A stretch of DNA of 64,000 nucleotides, taken from positions 275,931 through 339,930 of the forward strand of contig JAUIKF010000001.1 of assembly GCA_030430575.1 (NCBI GenBank), in the 5' to 3' direction. Positions 41,893-51,100 of this stretch are shown here, in pieces (positions within the stretch are counted from its first letter, which is position 1; each line of letters opens with the position of its first letter). The stretch comes from Bacteroidia bacterium. Its GTDB lineage: Bacteria; Bacteroidota; Bacteroidia; J057. Both the position numbers and the translations under genes were made by a program. The notes under the pieces are model-generated. The model worked only from the letters and a program-made list of their open reading frames with translations. It was not told the origin of the DNA and ran no database searches.

Positions 41893-43272
41893 ATGAATCT
41901 AAAAAGAACCTTACTCTGTCTATCAATGCTGGCCATCAGCCTGTCTTCGTTCGCTCTCACTCGTACCGAAGCCAACAACATCGTGATCAACCAAATCATC
42001 CAGAACCATCCCGCAATGAATGAATTGATCGCCTATTCTTATGATCCTTTTGGCACTGCCAATATGTTGCATATTGGGGATACGATAGGGGAATTTATCC
42101 CCTCGTTTACGCATGTCCTGACCGCTGATTCTTGGCTCTTTTGGCTGGATTTGGCCCCTGGGAACTGGTTTGAGCATCCTACCATGATTGTCCTGGTCAA
42201 CGATGCAGACTCGTCGATCATGACTTTCTCGACCACTTGGTTTCCGGTGGTCAATGGCCTGCATCTGTATTCGAGCTTCGAAGAGAGGACCTTTTCCCCT
42301 GACATCATTTGGGGAGACCCTGAACTGCCTCCTGGCAATTGTGGTGACACCGCCACCGTGGACACAGGTGGTACAGGGAGTTCGCCTACGGCATGGGCGG
42401 TGCTGGCCACAGGCCCCGCAGGCCATCCCGTCGCAGACAAGGATGTCAAACTCATGGAGGATGCCCTCAAAAACAACAAAACAGGCCCTGGGGTACCCGC
42501 AGGCAATTTCAGCAAACCCAAAGGCACCAAAAAAGCCATCTGCGACGCGCTTGATGCCCTGGCCCAGCAAAACCCGCCTTGCGATAAAATTTTCTTCCAC
42601 TACACGGGCCATGGTACCAAAGACTTCCTCGTCCTTGGACACCCCTTCAATCTGGCCAATGAAAAAATCACTTGGCAGGAGTTGGTGAATAAGCTGAAAG
42701 CCACCAAAGCCAAAAGCTTTTGCATCAGCATAGAATCCTGCCAAAGCGGGGGCGGAAAAGCGACGCTAGAAGCAGGCCTCGGTGGGGAAGGCGTCACTTC
42801 AGCAGACGACACTAAGCCTGCGGGCCTGACCAGAGACGGTAGCATCTTCACCAAGGCATTTGCCGCCTGCATGACCGATGCAAACGCCGACACAGGCGGC
42901 GACGGCAAGGTTTCCTACACTGAAGCCAAGGACTGGGCCAAAGCTCAGTGCGGCGATACCAACGCTCAAAACCCCATGGGCTGGATGACAACAACCAGCC
43001 TGCCCAAACTACCTTTCCTGACTGACTTGGCCCTATATCCCAATCCCGTACATGGCAGTGCTACGCTACGCTTCGAGCTGCCACAGGCTACGCCTGTACA
43101 ATTGACCCTGCTAAATACGCTGGGGCAGGTTGTCTACCGGAGGCAACTTCCACTTTTGAAGGGACTGAGGAAAATACCTTTGGACCTTTCCGGCCTTGCC
43201 AGAGGGCATTATAGCCTGGTGCTGCGAAGTGGTCGGGGACAGGATGTGATCAAGGTGACCATTTTAGAATAA
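41893..43272 (+). CDS. Caspase-like (peptidase C14) secreted protein with T9SS type A sorting domain
   Basis: The 459-residue protein has a signal peptide (MNLKRTLLCLSMLAISLSSF). From about 165 to 370 it shows a caspase/metacaspase fold: the catalytic histidine H240 in FFHYTGHG and cysteine C283 in SIESCQSGG, with a sequence start WAVLATGPAGHPVADKDVKL like the first strand of the fold. A loop DANADTGGDGKVSYTEA (about 347-363) looks like an EF-hand calcium site within the domain. The end (from FLTDLALYPNPVHG) is a T9SS type A sorting domain. Metacaspases cleave after Arg/Lys and are often calcium-activated, so a calcium-controlled secreted protease is plausible. The activity and target are inference. 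Confidence 0.88.
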   Translation: MNLKRTLLCLSMLAISLSSFALTRTEANNIVINQIIQNHPAMNELIAYSYDPFGTANMLHIGDTIGEFIPSFTHVLTADSWLFWLDLAPGNWFEHPTMIVLVNDADSSIMTFSTTWFPVVNGLHLYSSFEERTFSPDIIWGDPELPPGNCGDTATVDTGGTGSSPTAWAVLATGPAGHPVADKDVKLMEDALKNNKTGPGVPAGNFSKPKGTKKAICDALDALAQQNPPCDKIFFHYTGHGTKDFLVLGHPFNLANEKITWQELVNKLKATKAKSFCISIESCQSGGGKATLEAGLGGEGVTSADDTKPAGLTRDGSIFTKAFAACMTDANADTGGDGKVSYTEAKDWAKAQCGDTNAQNPMGWMTTTSLPKLPFLTDLALYPNPVHGSATLRFELPQATPVQLTLLNTLGQVVYRRQLPLLKGLRKIPLDLSGLARGHYSLVLRSGRGQDVIKVTILE

Positions 43273-43279
43273 TAGTGCA

Positions 43280-43565
43280 CTAGTGCCTTGGGCACCTAAT
43301 AATTAGTGGTTTTTTGCAACTATATGTCCTTCGAATAGATTACTAAACCAGATAGTTAGATTTCTCACTTTGTTCGAAATGACAGCGAGGCCGTATGGAA
43401 ATTTTGGCATACCCCAAAAAAATAAAAGTCATTTCGACGACTTGAGGCTTTGTGCTTTGCCCTGAGCTGCGTCGAAGGGAAAGGAGGAGAAATCTAACAA
43501 GCCCTTTTATACTGCTATTTCTTGGTTAAGCAAAACGGCTAACTATTAAGTGCCGAAGGCACTAG
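43280..43565. mobile_element. MITE-like nested palindromic element
   Basis: Terminal inverted repeats of 25 nt match at 22 positions (43280-43304, starting CTAGTGCCTT, against 43541-43565, ending AAGGCACTAG). A second, inner inverted pair has GTTAGATTTCTC (43355-43366) with GAGAAATCTAAC (43487-43498), and CGAAATGAC (43375-43383) with GTCATTTCG (43428-43436). The dispersed word CCCTGAGCTGCGTCGAAGGG lies at 43460-43479. No protein is encoded. No target-site duplication was found by eye. Confidence 0.6.
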
Positions 43566-43656
43566 ACTCCAAGTGTCACGCCAGAATTTACCTTAAAAAA
43601 TGAGGTTCATCGAGGCATTTTGTGGAATGATCCTTTTACTCAAAAAAATCACCCCT

Positions 43657-43701
43657 GATTCCACAGATTTACACGGATCAAATAAGAGAATCTGTGGAAT
43701 C
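43657..43701. repeat. 13-bp inverted repeat GATTCCACAGATT / AATCTGTGGAATC
   Basis: Arms lie at 43657-43669 and 43689-43701 with a 19-nt loop, followed by CTGTGGTTTTTTC, so it may act as a plus-strand terminator for read-through from the caspase-like gene. The word GGAATCTGTGG is close to GTAATCCGTGG at 40221-40231. Confidence 0.5.
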
Positions 43702-43902
43702 TGTGGTTTTTTCTTCATTTCCTCCCTAAAATCCTCAATGAACCCCAAATGGTCAAAAATTGATTTTTTATTGGTCCACAATATGGAAATTAACCGAAGG
43801 GCGTCTCTTAAGGGTAATCTCATTTATCCCATTTCTATACATTCTAACAGAAACTAGTTACCTTAAAGAATTATTAATAAATAATTTCATCACCCAACAG
43901 GC

Positions 43903-44670
43903 ATGCTTTCTCTGGCCAAACGTATCTTAAAGTTATTGCTCTTACTTATAGGCATTTTCCTTTTGCTATACTTTGCCCTCATGCTTTATATGCCTCAATT
44001 AGGGAGATGTCTGACTATAGACACGGACCGCATGTTCATGCAACGTGAAGGTGTCTATATGAGCATTGATACCCCTAAGTGGGTACAAGACAGCCTATTG
44101 AGCAAAATACATAAGGCTGGCCTCCGAAATCAGGCATTTTGGGGAGAGAAAAAAAGCCAGCCTACCTGGATTTATTGTTATAAAAAATGGCTGTATGACC
44201 AATATGGGGTAAGGGGAAAACCTGCTTCTACCTGGCTATCTTTGGCGGGTTCTCATATAGTTCTGAGTGGCTCAGCCATCAATCTCAATATCATCAGCCA
44301 TGAACTATGTCATGCAGAATTATTGGCACATTTGGGATGGTTCAATAGGGACAAGAAGATCCCTACTTGGTTTGACGAAGGACTCGCCATGCAGTTGGAT
44401 CATCGGGAACGATATGCGGAGCGGCATTATCAGAGATTTGGGGAATCGAAAACCCCTATACCAGCGCTGAATCTCATGACCACACCTGCAGCTTTTTGGG
44501 AAGGGAGTAAAGAAGAGACACGCAAAAAATACATCGCTGCAAAACATGAACTCATGACCTGGCTAGGCGACAAGCCTCGGCGCAAATTGTTGCATTTTAT
44601 CCAGCTTCTCCAAGATGGGGCTGAGTTTGATGATGCTTATAAACATGCATCTGTAGCGTTAACCCATTAA
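43903..44670 (+). CDS. Membrane-anchored HExxH (gluzincin-like) putative metallopeptidase
   Basis: The 255-residue protein has one N-terminal membrane span (about 8-30, LLLLLIGIFLLLYFALMLYM). A peptidase-like core follows with H133-E134-LC-H137 and, 21 residues later, WFDEG with E159 as the likely third zinc ligand; the spacing and WFDEGLA phrase are those of gluzincin 'peptidase MA-like' proteins. No T9SS tail is present, so it would stay at the inner membrane with the domain outside. It is convergent with the T9SS gene at 44667-45755 (ends overlap by 4 bp). The family is not known to me by name, and activity is inferred from motif spacing only. Confidence 0.78.
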   Translation: MLSLAKRILKLLLLLIGIFLLLYFALMLYMPQLGRCLTIDTDRMFMQREGVYMSIDTPKWVQDSLLSKIHKAGLRNQAFWGEKKSQPTWIYCYKKWLYDQYGVRGKPASTWLSLAGSHIVLSGSAINLNIISHELCHAELLAHLGWFNRDKKIPTWFDEGLAMQLDHRERYAERHYQRFGESKTPIPALNLMTTPAAFWEGSKEETRKKYIAAKHELMTWLGDKPRRKLLHFIQLLQDGAEFDDAYKHASVALTH

Positions 44671-45755
44671 TGCTTAAATACCTGCAAGCGCGTCACTTCT
44701 CCTGAGATACGTAAAGCTTCTACAATGTATATTCCCTTTGATAAATCCTCGACATGGATTTTATAAGTAGGATGTGGATCCATCTTCTTATGAAGGACCT
44801 CTTTTCCTTGGGCATCATAAAGGGTTACTGCCTGGATGGGGTCTTCGAGCATTGATGCTCGTACATTGAGCCAGTCTTTGACGGGATTAGGGTATACTGA
44901 TACTTCTGGAACGAAGTCATCTGTTTTCAGATGAATGATGGGCGAGTATTCGTGGGTTCCATCTACATGTAATAGCTTCAAGCGATAGTATTGAATTGAC
45001 CTAAGGTTCGTCTCATCAGTAAAGGAATAAGATCGATCTCCCAGACCATTTCCCACTACCTCTACTTGTCCCAAGGAGATGGGAGAAGAGAAGTCTCGGA
45101 CATAGCTTTTTTCTACTTCATAATACAGCCCTTGCATGTCTTGCGTCCGCCAATTCAGGAGGACATCTTCTTCTCGCTTATTTGCTTGAAACCCCTTCCA
45201 AGAAGCAATTAGGGGCTGATTGAGGATATTTTCGATGATATAGGGAATGGCAAAAAGGTTCTCATCAGCAATTTGGTTAAACGGGTTCTCATTTTCATTC
45301 TCCATATACACGAGACTAGCACATGTCCCCGAAAAAGCGACTTTCATCACCAGCATGGGGGAAGAATTGGAGTCTGGCAAAGTAATAATGGGGTAAAATC
45401 CAATGAATCCATTGGAGTTCCCATATTGATAACGCTTGTCATATATATTGCCCTGATAGGTAGTAGGGAGAATGGTGATTACCTGACCATTCTCTAAGAA
45501 ATTAGTCCAAGCAGCGAGAAAAACATTGTCATTATTACTTTGGAAGGCCAGACAACTATTCTGAAAAGCAAAAGAAAAATTGACAGCAGCGATATCCTGT
45601 GTCACAGGTTTATGAGACCTCATATATACCAAAACCGTATCCACGCCTCCCGTCCCCAATTTAGATTGGTACATAATACGCACATCCTGAGCAAAAAGTG
45701 AAGATGTCATCAGCATACAGCTGACCCCTAATAACATAATAAATATCCTTCTCAT
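44667..45755 (-). CDS. Secreted T9SS type A protein, paralogue of the next gene
   Basis: The 362-residue protein has a signal peptide (MRRIFIMLLGVSCMLMTSSLFAQ), an N-terminal beta domain of about 170 residues resembling a cohesin/cellulosome-type or fibronectin-like fold, a middle WKGFQANKREEDVLLNWRTQ segment (a common FnIII-like spacer, 'v-L-W-T ... N-FEVE-S', in this phylum), and a T9SS sorting domain (VSVYPNPVKDWLNV to the end). It is homologous along its whole length to the product of 45867-46988 (shared VVPTSYEGxxYxxRxQYGN-like and NQIAD segments). No enzymatic motif was seen. A structural or adhesive surface role is possible. The two genes are 111 bp apart, same strand. Confidence 0.82.
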   Translation of the reverse strand: MRRIFIMLLGVSCMLMTSSLFAQDVRIMYQSKLGTGGVDTVLVYMRSHKPVTQDIAAVNFSFAFQNSCLAFQSNNDNVFLAAWTNFLENGQVITILPTTYQGNIYDKRYQYGNSNGFIGFYPIITLPDSNSSPMLVMKVAFSGTCASLVYMENENENPFNQIADENLFAIPYIIENILNQPLIASWKGFQANKREEDVLLNWRTQDMQGLYYEVEKSYVRDFSSPISLGQVEVVGNGLGDRSYSFTDETNLRSIQYYRLKLLHVDGTHEYSPIIHLKTDDFVPEVSVYPNPVKDWLNVRASMLEDPIQAVTLYDAQGKEVLHKKMDPHPTYKIHVEDLSKGIYIVEALRISGEVTRLQVFKH

Positions 45756-45866
45756 AACTCTTCTAATTTTGAAGGTTAACCTGGTATTTATTCCCCTAAA
45801 TGGTAAAGAGTCCCTAATTCTTTACGATAGTACGAAGTTAGCTAAATTCTCCGAAAATTCCTTTTT

Positions 45867-46988
45867 TTAACGCTTTATGATCCTCAATGCTTGTGAATCA
45901 TCAGCGACTTGAAGGTTTCTTACATCCAGTACATACACCCCTTCTGCCTGGTCTAGCAAATCAACCCTTAATTGGTTCTCCCCATTCCTTCCCAGGGTCA
46001 CTTCTTTTGTTAGCAATATACGTCCTGTCATATCGCTGAGTGTAAGTTGGATTTGATGGCCATTTTCTCCTTTAATAGATACTTCTGCTTTATCCTGTGT
46101 CGGATTCGGATAGATTTGCACATCAAAGGCAAACGAAGGTGTCTCTTCTTTGTCAAATCGAATTGCAACAATATCTGAATGGGTCTCGGATCCGTCAAAA
46201 GTCACATGCCTAAGGCGGTAATAGTTCACCGCTTCCATTTCTGTTTCGTCAATATATTGGTAATACAGGTCATATGCAGTTGTGCCTGCACCTTCCACTT
46301 TTCCTAGGACATCAAATTGATTAAAGGCAGGATCAGCACTTTTCTGAATTTCAAAAAAGTCACTGTCTGTTTCGTTTTTTGTCTCCCAAATCAGTTGGGT
46401 ACGTCTTTGGTCGAGGGCATACCCTTCGAAGGCCAAAAACTCCATGGAGGAAGTTCTACGCGGGTGAGTGATAATATAATCTATAAGGTCCATCGCCGGG
46501 TCAGCGATCTGGTTGAGGCTATTTTGGCCCAAATGCTCCATATACAGCTGATTGGAGCAAGCCCCTTCAACGACCATTTCCAAAACCGTCATACGCTCTT
46601 CCTGGCGTGCGGGAAGAGTGACAGGAGCTGTAGAAGGAAGGCCTGGGTCAGCATTTCCATATTGCCAGCGCTGCTCATACACTTGCCCTTCGTAAGATGT
46701 TGGGACCACTTTCACTTCTTGGTCACGCTCCAAATATTCTGTCCAGCTATCTTTAAACATGCTTTGGAATTCACTGACCGAAGCGCAAGTCGGATCCAGT
46801 GCAAAAGACAAATTGATCGCCCCTATTTCAAGCGCAGTGGATGCCTTGGAATACATGTAAACTGCAACTTTATGACGTTGGTCACTCATTGCAGTAATCT
46901 CATAATTAAAATGGACAAGCTGGGCAGAACAGAAAATAGGAGACAATAAAAAGAAGAGGCAAGTATGGAATGCGTTAAATTTCTGCAT
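45867..46988 (-). CDS. Secreted T9SS type A protein, paralogue of the previous gene
   Basis: The 373-residue protein has a signal peptide (MQKFNAFHTCLFFLLSPIFCSAQ), an N-terminal beta domain with conserved pieces INLSFALDPTCAS, VVPTSYEGQVYEQRWQYGN and NSLNQIADPAMD, an FnIII-like spacer (QLIWETKNETDSDFFEIQKS) and a T9SS type A domain starting VQIYPNPTQDKAEVSI and ending RIIKR. It is a tandem paralogue of the gene at 44667-45755; identity is moderate, so the duplication is not recent. No catalytic residues are evident. A 1.1-kb AT-rich gap precedes it, which may hold its promoter, but no clear TAnnTTTG box was found. Confidence 0.82.
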   Translation of the reverse strand: MQKFNAFHTCLFFLLSPIFCSAQLVHFNYEITAMSDQRHKVAVYMYSKASTALEIGAINLSFALDPTCASVSEFQSMFKDSWTEYLERDQEVKVVPTSYEGQVYEQRWQYGNADPGLPSTAPVTLPARQEERMTVLEMVVEGACSNQLYMEHLGQNSLNQIADPAMDLIDYIITHPRRTSSMEFLAFEGYALDQRRTQLIWETKNETDSDFFEIQKSADPAFNQFDVLGKVEGAGTTAYDLYYQYIDETEMEAVNYYRLRHVTFDGSETHSDIVAIRFDKEETPSFAFDVQIYPNPTQDKAEVSIKGENGHQIQLTLSDMTGRILLTKEVTLGRNGENQLRVDLLDQAEGVYVLDVRNLQVADDSQALRIIKR

Positions 46989-48077
46989 GGGATTATTAAG
47001 CGGTCGCCTTGTTATGGGAAGGCCATTTACCCTTAATAAAATCCAACATCGATTCCCTCATCACTTCTACCATTGGAATCGCCATCAAGGATGAGGCCTC
47101 CAAGGAGATTTTTTGATAATGATATAGAAGGGGATTTTTTGTTGGAATTTCGCTTTTGGCCATTTCTACTAGACTTAGGAGCAGATTTATTCTTCTTTTT
47201 TCCAGCTCCAAAAATTGCCAGTACATAGGAATCAATTTTTATTTCGGCAGATAGAAGAAATGACAAAAATAGGGGAAACGGTAATTTCAGAACATGAGTG
47301 TTCATAACATCTGGTTAAGGTACGGTAGAAGATTATCGGTAAAATCTGGTAGAAAGAACGTGGCAAGTGCTTAACTTCCTTACATTCTAAGCTATATTTG
47401 ATAATATAATGAAATAGCATTAATCTGAAAGAGAAGTTTTTAAAATTTTTACCAAATCACATATACGTATTATTTTCTAATGTATATGTGCTACCATTTC
47501 CTTGTGAATTGGCTACATTTTTTTCTGTATTAAAAAAAATGCAACTGCATTCGGGGTCTATTCATTAGGCACATCTATTTCCAGTTTTCTCCCTTTTTAT
47601 TTTTATCTCTTCTGATTAATTCTTCGATCTAATACACGCAACTTGAAGAGATATGAGTAGCATTTCACTTTTCGACTAAGGAAGTTTTTGCATGGAAATT
47701 AAATGTTAGTTTTATCAGTTATTTTTTATTATCTATCAAAATCAACATGTAAGTATTTCTATAAAAGTGAAAGTATTTGAAAAAGAATCAAGTAATTAGA
47801 TGATTAACATATCAAAAGGTCACGCAATATTTTTGGATTCAAGTAATTAAATGTGATTTTTTTCAAATATGACACATGTAAGTTTTTTGTAATTTATGTC
47901 TAAATATAGCTATTGGCTGGGGTAAAACCCAAGGATTCTATGCTAGGGGTACATTTTTTAAGAAAAAAAAATAAAATCTTACGTATTATCCCGTACAGGC
48001 TCAGTAATAACTGGTACTTCATCACACCAAAATATCGGTAGGTATTTGGCTATTTTTTTGGCTAAAATTTTCCAAAG
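46989..48077. other. AT-rich intergenic region of about 1.1 kb without a convincing gene
   Basis: Two overlapping minus-strand frames (46996-47235 and 47033-47305) have no family resemblance; the second starts with a hydrophobic segment and a lysine-rich stretch, but I do not accept either. The rest is very AT-rich with many stop codons. A GGTAGAAGATTATCGGTAAA / GGTAGAAAG near-repeat lies around 47325-47357. No RNA gene was seen. Confidence 0.4.
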
Positions 48078-48115
48078 AAAAAGGAGGAGTGAGTAAATAC
48101 TCACCCCTCCTTTTT
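48078..48115. terminator. Bidirectional terminator downstream of the giant surface-protein gene
   Basis: AAAAAGGAGGAGTGAGTA (48078-48095) pairs, with one A-C mismatch, with TACTCACCCCTCCTTTTT (48098-48115) across a 2-nt loop. T-runs flank both sides. It lies 20 bp past the stop codon of the giant gene (minus strand). Confidence 0.85.
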
Positions 48116-48134
48116 TTACTAGCCTACAGCCCGT

Positions 48135-51100
48135 TTACTTCGGCACGTGTGAACGTCTGAAGTAGTTGGCATAAGCCCTACCTACATCGAGTGAGTTGGT
48201 CACTCCGTCCATGTTTACATCGGAGGAGATGTACCCGATGTTGAAGTACTCTTGCATGATGCCACCCAGGTCAATCGAGTTGATCTGATTGTCTCCTGTC
48301 TCATCCCCTTCCATCATGAGGGCTTGATTGGTAACAGCAGATACAATCGCGGTCGTATTCGGGATATTGCTATCCGTATGGATGTTCCTGATGTCAAAGA
48401 AGTTGTTGTGGTACACATTTCCAAACTTCTTCAGTGGTCGCTTACTCATCACACCGAGGTGGTTACGGTGAGAGATCACAAGGTAGAAGCTATCCACGCC
48501 AGCAGGCAAGTTTGGCACGATAAGCGAGTTACCATTGAGTCCTACGACTTCCCCGTCTTCATTCAGGAAGGCTGCTTGCTTGCCGACACTGATAGTAGAG
48601 TCAGCACCATCACGAAGGTCAAGCAATACCCAGTCGACAATACTGTCATTAGGCATGATCGACACTGACTCAGTACCAGGATAGAACCATGGTGCACCAC
48701 CAAATGGCTGTGTCAGTGGAAGCACTGTCTGTGCGTTGATCGTGGCACTCATGAGGCCAAGGTTCGGATCGTAAGGGCCTTGCATCATCACGAGCGCCGT
48801 CATGGTCTCAGGTCTACTATCCTCGCATATCGGCGTACAATCGAGGTTCATGTTGAAGTCACCACGACCCATGTAGAAGCCTGAAGTACTCATGAAGCGA
48901 TACCATCCTGACATACCGAAGTCAGAAGTCTTATCATTGGCTCCAAGTCCTTTCTGCATACCATACTGGTAGTTAGGTGGGTCGTGCTTGATGATCAAGG
49001 TATCCCCAGCGACAGCGCCTAATCCGATGAATCGGCTGCGGGTAGAATCTACTTCGTAGAAGTCCCAGGTCTGATACATCATCGCATTAGCGGCAGTATC
49101 ACCTTTCGCCCAACGGCCTAGCGCAGACCATTCACCCCAGTCTCTGCGGTTTTCGAGATAGACATCTACCTCCCACATGAGGGTTGGGTCAGTCTTATTG
49201 ACCAGCGTACCTTCGATTTTCGCAGTTCCATCTGCCATGGTCGTCATCGTGCCCGTATTTGCAGCCCAGACATACTCTGGGGTACCTGGATAAATACCAT
49301 GAGTAAAGATGGCCGAGAAGGCACTTGGCAGATAAGACGTAGCATAACATTCCTCAATCAAATCACAGTTCACATCTACTTTCGCACCTACCGCATCCAA
49401 ACTAGCACACAGGGTATTGATATTCGTCAAGAGGTCGAAGATCGTTGTGGTGCCCAGGTTGATACTGGTCAAATCAAGGTAGTCTGGACTAGCTGGATTT
49501 GGGTTGTAGATCAAACTATGGATAAAGTAGGTTCCTGTATTGGTCACTGTGAATGATGGCGTATTGCCATACTGTGCAATCTGCTTACCTGGGTCAGTTG
49601 ACAACAAGTAAACTTGCGCATATCCAGGAGGTACAACTGCATTGCCATCAGGCGTGGCAGAGATACTAGCAATACCACTTGCATTAGGCCTTACAGGATC
49701 TTGATCGATTGTCAGAGTACCTGCATCAGCAGAACAAACCACGATCACACCTGCATCTACATGCTCTTTGTCTTCACCTGGGCCTAGCGTCATACATACT
49801 GTCTTACCAGCTGCATCGACATCAGAGTCCTTCGTATCGTCTCCACCCTGATCTTGTGGGCTAAAGATATAGCCTGTTGGGTGAGTGAAGAGTATGTAGT
49901 AGTCACCTGGATAGACATTGTCAAAGGTGTATTCGCCATTGGCATTGGTCACCTTGACATTCACCAAGTTACCCTGACAGTCATAGAGGCTCACGAGGAT
50001 GTTTGGCACACCAGGCTCTCCTGGATCTTGTACTCCATCTCCATCGAGGTCGTCGAACTCAATACCTGAGATAGAGCCTTTAGGCGCATAGATACCTGCA
50101 TCTACATCGTCTTTGTCTTCTCCTGGGAGCAGGGTGAAGCAGTCGGTCTCACCATTCAAGTTGACATCGGAGTCTACGGCATCATTGCTACCTGCATCCT
50201 TCGGACTGTAAAGGAAGTTCGGAGGAATGTTGGAGAATACCAGTTTGTAGTTACCTGGTACCACATCATCGAAGTTGTAGTTGCCATTGACATCTGTATG
50301 TGTTGAGTCAATGAAGTTTCCAGCGCAGTCGTATAGACTTACCGTCACATTTGGCATTCCGCCTTCATTTGGATCCTGAATACCATCTTCATCATTGTCT
50401 ACAAATACAATATCACCGATGCTGCCTTTTGGCAAGTAGATACCCGCATCCACATCGTCATTGTCCTCTCCAGGCGTCAATGTGAAGCAGTCGGTCTCAC
50501 CGTTAGGCTTGACATCAGAGTCAACTGCATCATTGGTACCAGCATCCTTCGGACTGAAGATCCAGTCTGCTGGGAGATTGCTGTAGGCTACATAGTAGTC
50601 ACCAGGCAGGATGTTGTCGAAGAGGTAGTTACCGTTTGCATCCGTGACTTGCGTCGCGACCAAGTTGCCGAGACAGTCATAGAGTTTGACGGTGATACCA
50701 GATACACCTGACTCATTCGGATCCTGGATACCGTCTTCATCTTTATCCTCAAATACGCGATCACCAATTGATCCCTTAGGTATGGTGATACCTGCGTCTA
50801 CGTCCTCATTGTCTTCACCTGCGGTGATTGGGAAGCAGACGGTCTGACCATTAGCATTGACATCAGAGTCGAGGGCGTCATTGCCACCCGCATCCTGTGG
50901 ACTGAAGATGTAGTTCGTTGGCAAATTGCTAAAGACTACATAGTAGTTACCTGGAAGCAAGTCTTCAAAGAGGTAGTTTCCGTTCGCATCTGTTGTATCA
51001 GTCGCGATCAGGTTGCCTCTACAGTCATGAAGCTTGACGATGATGTTCGGCATGCCAGGTTCATTTGGATCCTGGATACCATCTTCATCCAAGTCATCAA

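Noticed and set aside
43593..43857. Frames of about 76-85 codons on both strands
   Set aside because: Both cover the 13-bp inverted repeat and neither resembles a protein; the two-strand openness reflects base composition.
46996..47305. Two overlapping small minus-strand frames upstream of the T9SS gene
   Set aside because: No family resemblance, they overlap in different frames, and the longer one looks like a chance hydrophobic start plus lysine-rich sequence.
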